Part shown: positions 60,180-64,000 of the stretch, piece by piece
How positions within the stretch are numbered: position 1 is the first letter of the stretch
How the letters are laid out: each line of letters opens with the position of its first letter
Source: Tamarix chinensis
Lineage: Eukaryota; Streptophyta; Magnoliopsida; Caryophyllales; Tamaricaceae
Length of the DNA stretch: 64,000 bases
NCBI GenBank assembly: GCA_030549775.1
Contig: CM060173.1
Coordinates: 34,905,110 to 34,969,109, forward strand
Direction: 5' to 3'
Made by a program: the position numbers and the translations under genes
Notes under the pieces: model-generated
What the model was told of the DNA's origin: nothing
The model's database searches: none
The model's input: the letters and a program-made list of their open reading frames with translations, nothing else

Positions 60180-62427
60180 ACTCTTTCTCCTAATTGGATC
60201 ATTTTCATTGTCACATTCATTGATAGTTATATTTCTTCATGGCTAAAACCACAAACCATCTTTTATTAGCAATATTTGTTACAAAGAAAACTTGTATTGC
60301 TTTTGATATCAAGATGAATGGGTTTTATTTATACCCTACCCTATTAAGATATACTAATGTGAACCCATCTTCATATTTAACCCCATGACTATTATCAAAC
60401 CATCTGCACCCAAAAATAAGTACTTTAAACATAGTGTAATTTAGCTTCTAAATCCATTCAATCATACCATAATAATTCATATGTTGGATAATTATCCTTT
60501 ACACTAGCAATGTGCATTCCTCACCAACTAAGGTTATTCCATTGTTTTATATTGTACTCCTCTCATATTTTGTTTTACATAAAAAGAGTATATGTTTATG
60601 GCATATACAATGTATGAGAAAATTCCATATCGGAGCATTTGAGATAACTAATGGAACGTTTCAAAGATTGATGTGGGGGAATGTCCAATAAGTGAAATGA
60701 TGTGATATCTTAGCTAGTGTATGAAGGAAAAATTATATTTATCAATTATCTATTTCTCAGTCTTTAATGGATTTTCAATCCTCAAAGAATGTATATGTTC
60801 TTCAACATATGGATGACCATCATCAATATTATGTAATGCATAGATATGTGATTTATGATCCATATTAAGGTTTTCACGCCTAAATTATTTTCCCCTTAAT
60901 ACCATGTCCTTCAATTTTTCTTACATGCTAATACTTGAGAATATTAAGAGCTTTAGAATTGGATAAGTAATTTATGTAAAAATTAATTACCTCTTCTACT
61001 CAATGCAACCTTATGACTAATATCGATTATTCGCATAACCTTTTAACAAATTCATAAACTATTTAAAGGGGTACATCAAGTGCCCATGAATAGGTCCTAA
61101 TATTTTTACCTCATAAACCAAGTTAATGGTTAGATACACCATAATGTCAAAGAACGAGAAATGAAAGAATCGTTGAAGCTGGCACAAATTCATCATAATC
61201 CCTCTTTACAAGGAATCCAAACTTTTAAGGTATATAACCTTAGAACATAGTGCACCAAACTAACAAAGCCTAGTGATAGCAATTCAAATAGGCCTTCGCA
61301 ATATTCCATGTATGACTATTAGCATCAAATGTTGTATCAAATATGAAAATCATAAGACTTCATATTAATTAGTTTCAACTCTTTCATCAACACTAGCTTT
61401 CTAACATTTGAAGAATAACCTTCTAGAACCTTGACACTATTAATAAATTTAAAAAAATATAATTTTCTCCTTTCTAGAGAAAGTATGGCAAGTCGGTGGT
61501 AAATATGTTCTTCTTCCATTGTCTCATTATGCCACTTCATGACTACTACCCATTTCCTCTATATCCAAATGAGAATTGATGTCATATTTAGTATTTCATT
61601 GAACATTAAGTAATTTATCAACAAGACTATCCCGTATACTTTTCTCAATATGCATCAAATCAAGGACATACTTCACATATAGAGATTTCTAATATAGAAG
61701 GTTGAAGAACATATAGATATCCTTCCACCCAATTGATGGAGGCTTATATTTATTCTTCTTCCCAAACTACACCTTTAGATGTTTCATCTTCAAATACACT
61801 TATCTACCTGTCAACAGGATTGGTGCAGGCCCTTCTTCGTGAAAGCCATTGACAACATTCATTTTCCTAAAATAATGATGATCCTTTAGTAAAAATATAC
61901 GATGTGTAAGAAAAAAAAATCTTTTAGCCATACATTAGCTAAAAAATGAAGTATTCTCCTCACATACTGGGTATGCATAATGGCCTTTCACACTATGACC
62001 TGATAAGTTGTCATATGCTAGAAAATCTTGTATACCATAGAATAGCGTTGCTCTAAAAGTGAAATTTTCATTACTATATACATCAAATTCCTTAAAATAG
62101 GTGTCCATAGAAACTTCAAATCATCAATCAAAGGTGTAAAATGAACATCAATATCATTCCTCGATTGATTTGGCCCTAGAATGAGTAAAGATGACATATG
62201 CTTACATTTCAAGTAGGGCAATGATAGTAGAATTTATATAAGTAAAGTCACCAACCATGTACTATATGTGCCTTGATGAAGTGGATTTATGCCATCCTCA
62301 AAAAGTGCAAGGCGCAAGTTTTGTGGCTCTTTATCAAAGTTGAAAAACAAGCCATCAATTTTCATCTATGGTGGAGATTTAAAAGGATGTCTCAGAAGCC
62401 CATCATCTTTCTTTTCATCAGCATACC
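60180..62427 (-). pseudogene. TNP2-like CACTA transposase, heavily interrupted
   Basis: TNP2-like proteins cut and rejoin CACTA elements. Frames with many stops read, in order: DGLLRHPFKSPP and LRLALFEDGINPL (62400-62270), MSSLLILGPNQSRNDIDVHF and PLIDDLKFLW (62190-62095), the MKSYDFHIF block (about 61360), a DUF4218-like part (ILSFLVLYDIMVYLTINLVY, then HGHLMYPFK and LLKGYANNRY, 61180-61020), and a DUF4216-like end (NPFILISKAIQVFFVTNIAN, then KRWFVVLA, 60330-60240). The order is canonical. The 5' part is lost at the LTR inserted at 62428. Confidence 0.8.
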
Positions 62428-64000
62428 TGTGACACCCCCATTTTTTACTACCAAAAAATTTTGTTTAAAACAATGCAACAAATAAAAATATACGTAGGAA
62501 AAATAGAGTGTTACCCATCGTATCTAACATAAGATAGACATGCGTGCCTACCCCATATTATATACAAAGCTAAAACCAACCAACAATTTTAAAAAAAGTG
62601 CACGAATTTAAGCTACATAAACATTTAAAAGACTGTTTACATCGAAGGACCTCAACAGTCCCCCAACCAAATCAATATAGAAATAAAATAGCTAAGAGTA
62701 TGGGGCTACACTAAAAATGACATTCAGGTGTGACCCCAAAGCCAAAACTTTGGTCTGCCACTGACCCCATGAAATCTCCAGATGTTCATGCTCTCATGCC
62801 CCAAACCCAAGCTAAGGTAGGTCCATTATTGGCCATCCCCAAAAACCTACACATGCCACTCTACCCCTAGGAAATGAGTAGGTGACCGAGCAAATAGGCA
62901 CACAATATGCAACGTACTGAGAAGTCAAGTTGCTTCCTTAATGAAAACACATGTATGCAATGCAAAATCTATCAAAACATGGATATCATATTTAAAATGT
63001 GTCGTGCTAATGCTATATACATAAAGGTAGGAATACACCAAAACATACTATCATGCATAGCTCTTACAACAAAGAATATATCATTCTTATTTTCATATTA
63101 TAATCACATAAGTATTCACACATGTACTAAAATGATTAATCCAAGCAACAACTAGGGTTTATTTTCCATATGCTCAATCGGTTAGATAATACCATTTCCT
63201 CATCCATAAATTGATATAGGTCAACCATCCATGATAAAATATGTATTTTACCCTCTTAATAATCATAGAATAGTCTCATATATAACCTCAAAGAAAACTA
63301 GAATGAAAGGAAACAAATCACATAAACCAATCTAACTAGCCTCTTGGTTGCACCAACTAGTTAATAGATTTGGGTCAGTCGGTCAATTAGTTTTATTAGA
63401 CCAAATCCTACTTTTCCTCAAATTGATCGATTAGTTTAAGCAAACTAGTCAATTATTTATAGACCAGTTGAGTAGTTTTTTTCCAACCAGTCGATGGGTT
63501 TAAGTACAGAGTAAGATCAAGGTCTCAATAAACTTACCAATCGATGGGTTGGGTCAACCGGTCGACTGTTCTAGGAACCAGTCAATCGATTTGACCTAAC
63601 TAGTTGATTAGTTTGCCCAATAACAACATTAAACAATTATTTTCATGAAAATCATACTTATAAATCATCATTAAACCACATTGGACCATACTTTAACATT
63701 ATATAATACATTTTCTATCGAATTAACTTGCATATCTCAACATTCAATCATAACATCCCATTTTTCTCAAGTTTCCTTTTTTTTACTTAAAATGTACAAT
63801 CTACCCATCTAAATAAATTCTACAAGCTATATACATTCATGCCAACATATAAGATCAACTTAATATCATACAGGAATACTCACAATCTATTTAGAAGAAA
63901 TATTCACTTACTTGATGCAGATAAAACACCATTAAACTAGAAAGCTTAATTTGTGAAAATCTCACTTTAAAAAACTTACAACAACAATCTCAAACTCAAA
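62428..64000 (-). mobile_element. Long LTR start, copy H (runs off the window)
   Basis: TGTGACACCCCC at 62428 is the family terminus, directly abutting TNP2-like coding sequence (GCATACC). Box-like GTGTTACCCATCG (62508-62520) and weak hairpin arms 62520-62529 and 62556-62565 (8 of 10 pairing) follow. The order of segments resembles the minus-strand start of the family-1 LTRs. The ORF at 62907-63155 is not convincing as a gene. Confidence 0.65.
63340..63620. repeat. Degenerate minisatellite, ACCAGTCGAT-like core
   Basis: About ten to twelve diverged units around cores such as GACCAGTTGAGTAG, AACCAGTCGATGGGTT and AACCGGTCGACTG, about 16-26 bases apart, inside LTR copy H. Confidence 0.7.

Larger units (their letters stand above)
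57770..62427 (-). mobile_element. CACTA (En/Spm-type) element 2, decayed
   Basis: A minus-strand element with the gene order expected for CACTA: TNP2-like (62427-60180), then Ptta/En-Spm-type (59821-59230) and its 3' exon region (to about 58160, with an ERMATMEQKL coiled-coil-like piece at about 58170-58100). Its start is cut by the LTR at 62428, and its other end is not identified. A family-2 LTR fragment sits at 58280-58760. Confidence 0.7.

Overview
This is nuclear DNA of a flowering plant, AT-rich and almost entirely mobile-element sequence around one recognisable host gene. The plant assignment rests on a plant-type MscS-like (MSL) channel gene with spliced exons, plant LINEs whose ORF1 carries an RRM and whose ORF2 ends in a zf-RVT-like region, Ty3/Gypsy remnants, and CACTA transposons with TNP2-like and Ptta/En-Spm-type genes. 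I cannot name the species. I see no tRNA, rRNA, CRISPR array or bacterial-type operon.

Layout. 1-7170: a minus-strand long LTR (called family 1 here), cut by the window start and interrupted by a plus-strand LTR of the same family at 2422-6193. 7171-8152: a spacer ending in a broken copy of MSL exon 3. 8185-9027: a decayed LINE tail. 9045-13438: a second copy of the LTR, spacer and exon-3 unit, i.e. a tandem segmental duplication. 14056-20219: the MSL gene, four exons whose phases join into one 830-codon frame, broken only by an in-frame TGA at codon 651. Its 3.3-kb first intron holds an antisense 5'-truncated LINE with a 14-bp target duplication. 20371-26200: a long, decayed antisense LINE just downstream of the MSL stop. 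26260-35493: a family-1 solo LTR split by a 5.3-kb LTR of a second family (29357-34670). 35803-36377: another family-1 LTR fragment, cut by a second family-2 solo LTR (36378-51337, target duplication CCACA). That LTR in turn contains a complete 9.5-kb element (38676-48215, target duplication CCTTG) with two 4-kb LTRs and only a broken gag gene. 51338-56580: Gypsy remnants (LTR, integrase C-terminus, gag-protease) with part of a CACTA element inserted and rearranged inside. 56581-62427: a second CACTA element (Ptta-type and TNP2-like pseudogenes, minus strand) with a family-2 LTR fragment in it. 62428-64000: start of a further LTR that interrupts the TNP2-like gene and runs off the window.

The only candidate host function is the MSL locus, which would encode a mechanosensitive ion channel of the MSL10 type if the stop codon is an error or a private allele. 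As read here it is a nonsense-bearing gene or young pseudogene. The most unexpected structure is a hairpin followed by a GCGGTAACACCC-like box near the 3' end of the long LTRs. It recurs in both LTR families with different stem sequences that still pair, which suggests selection on RNA structure.
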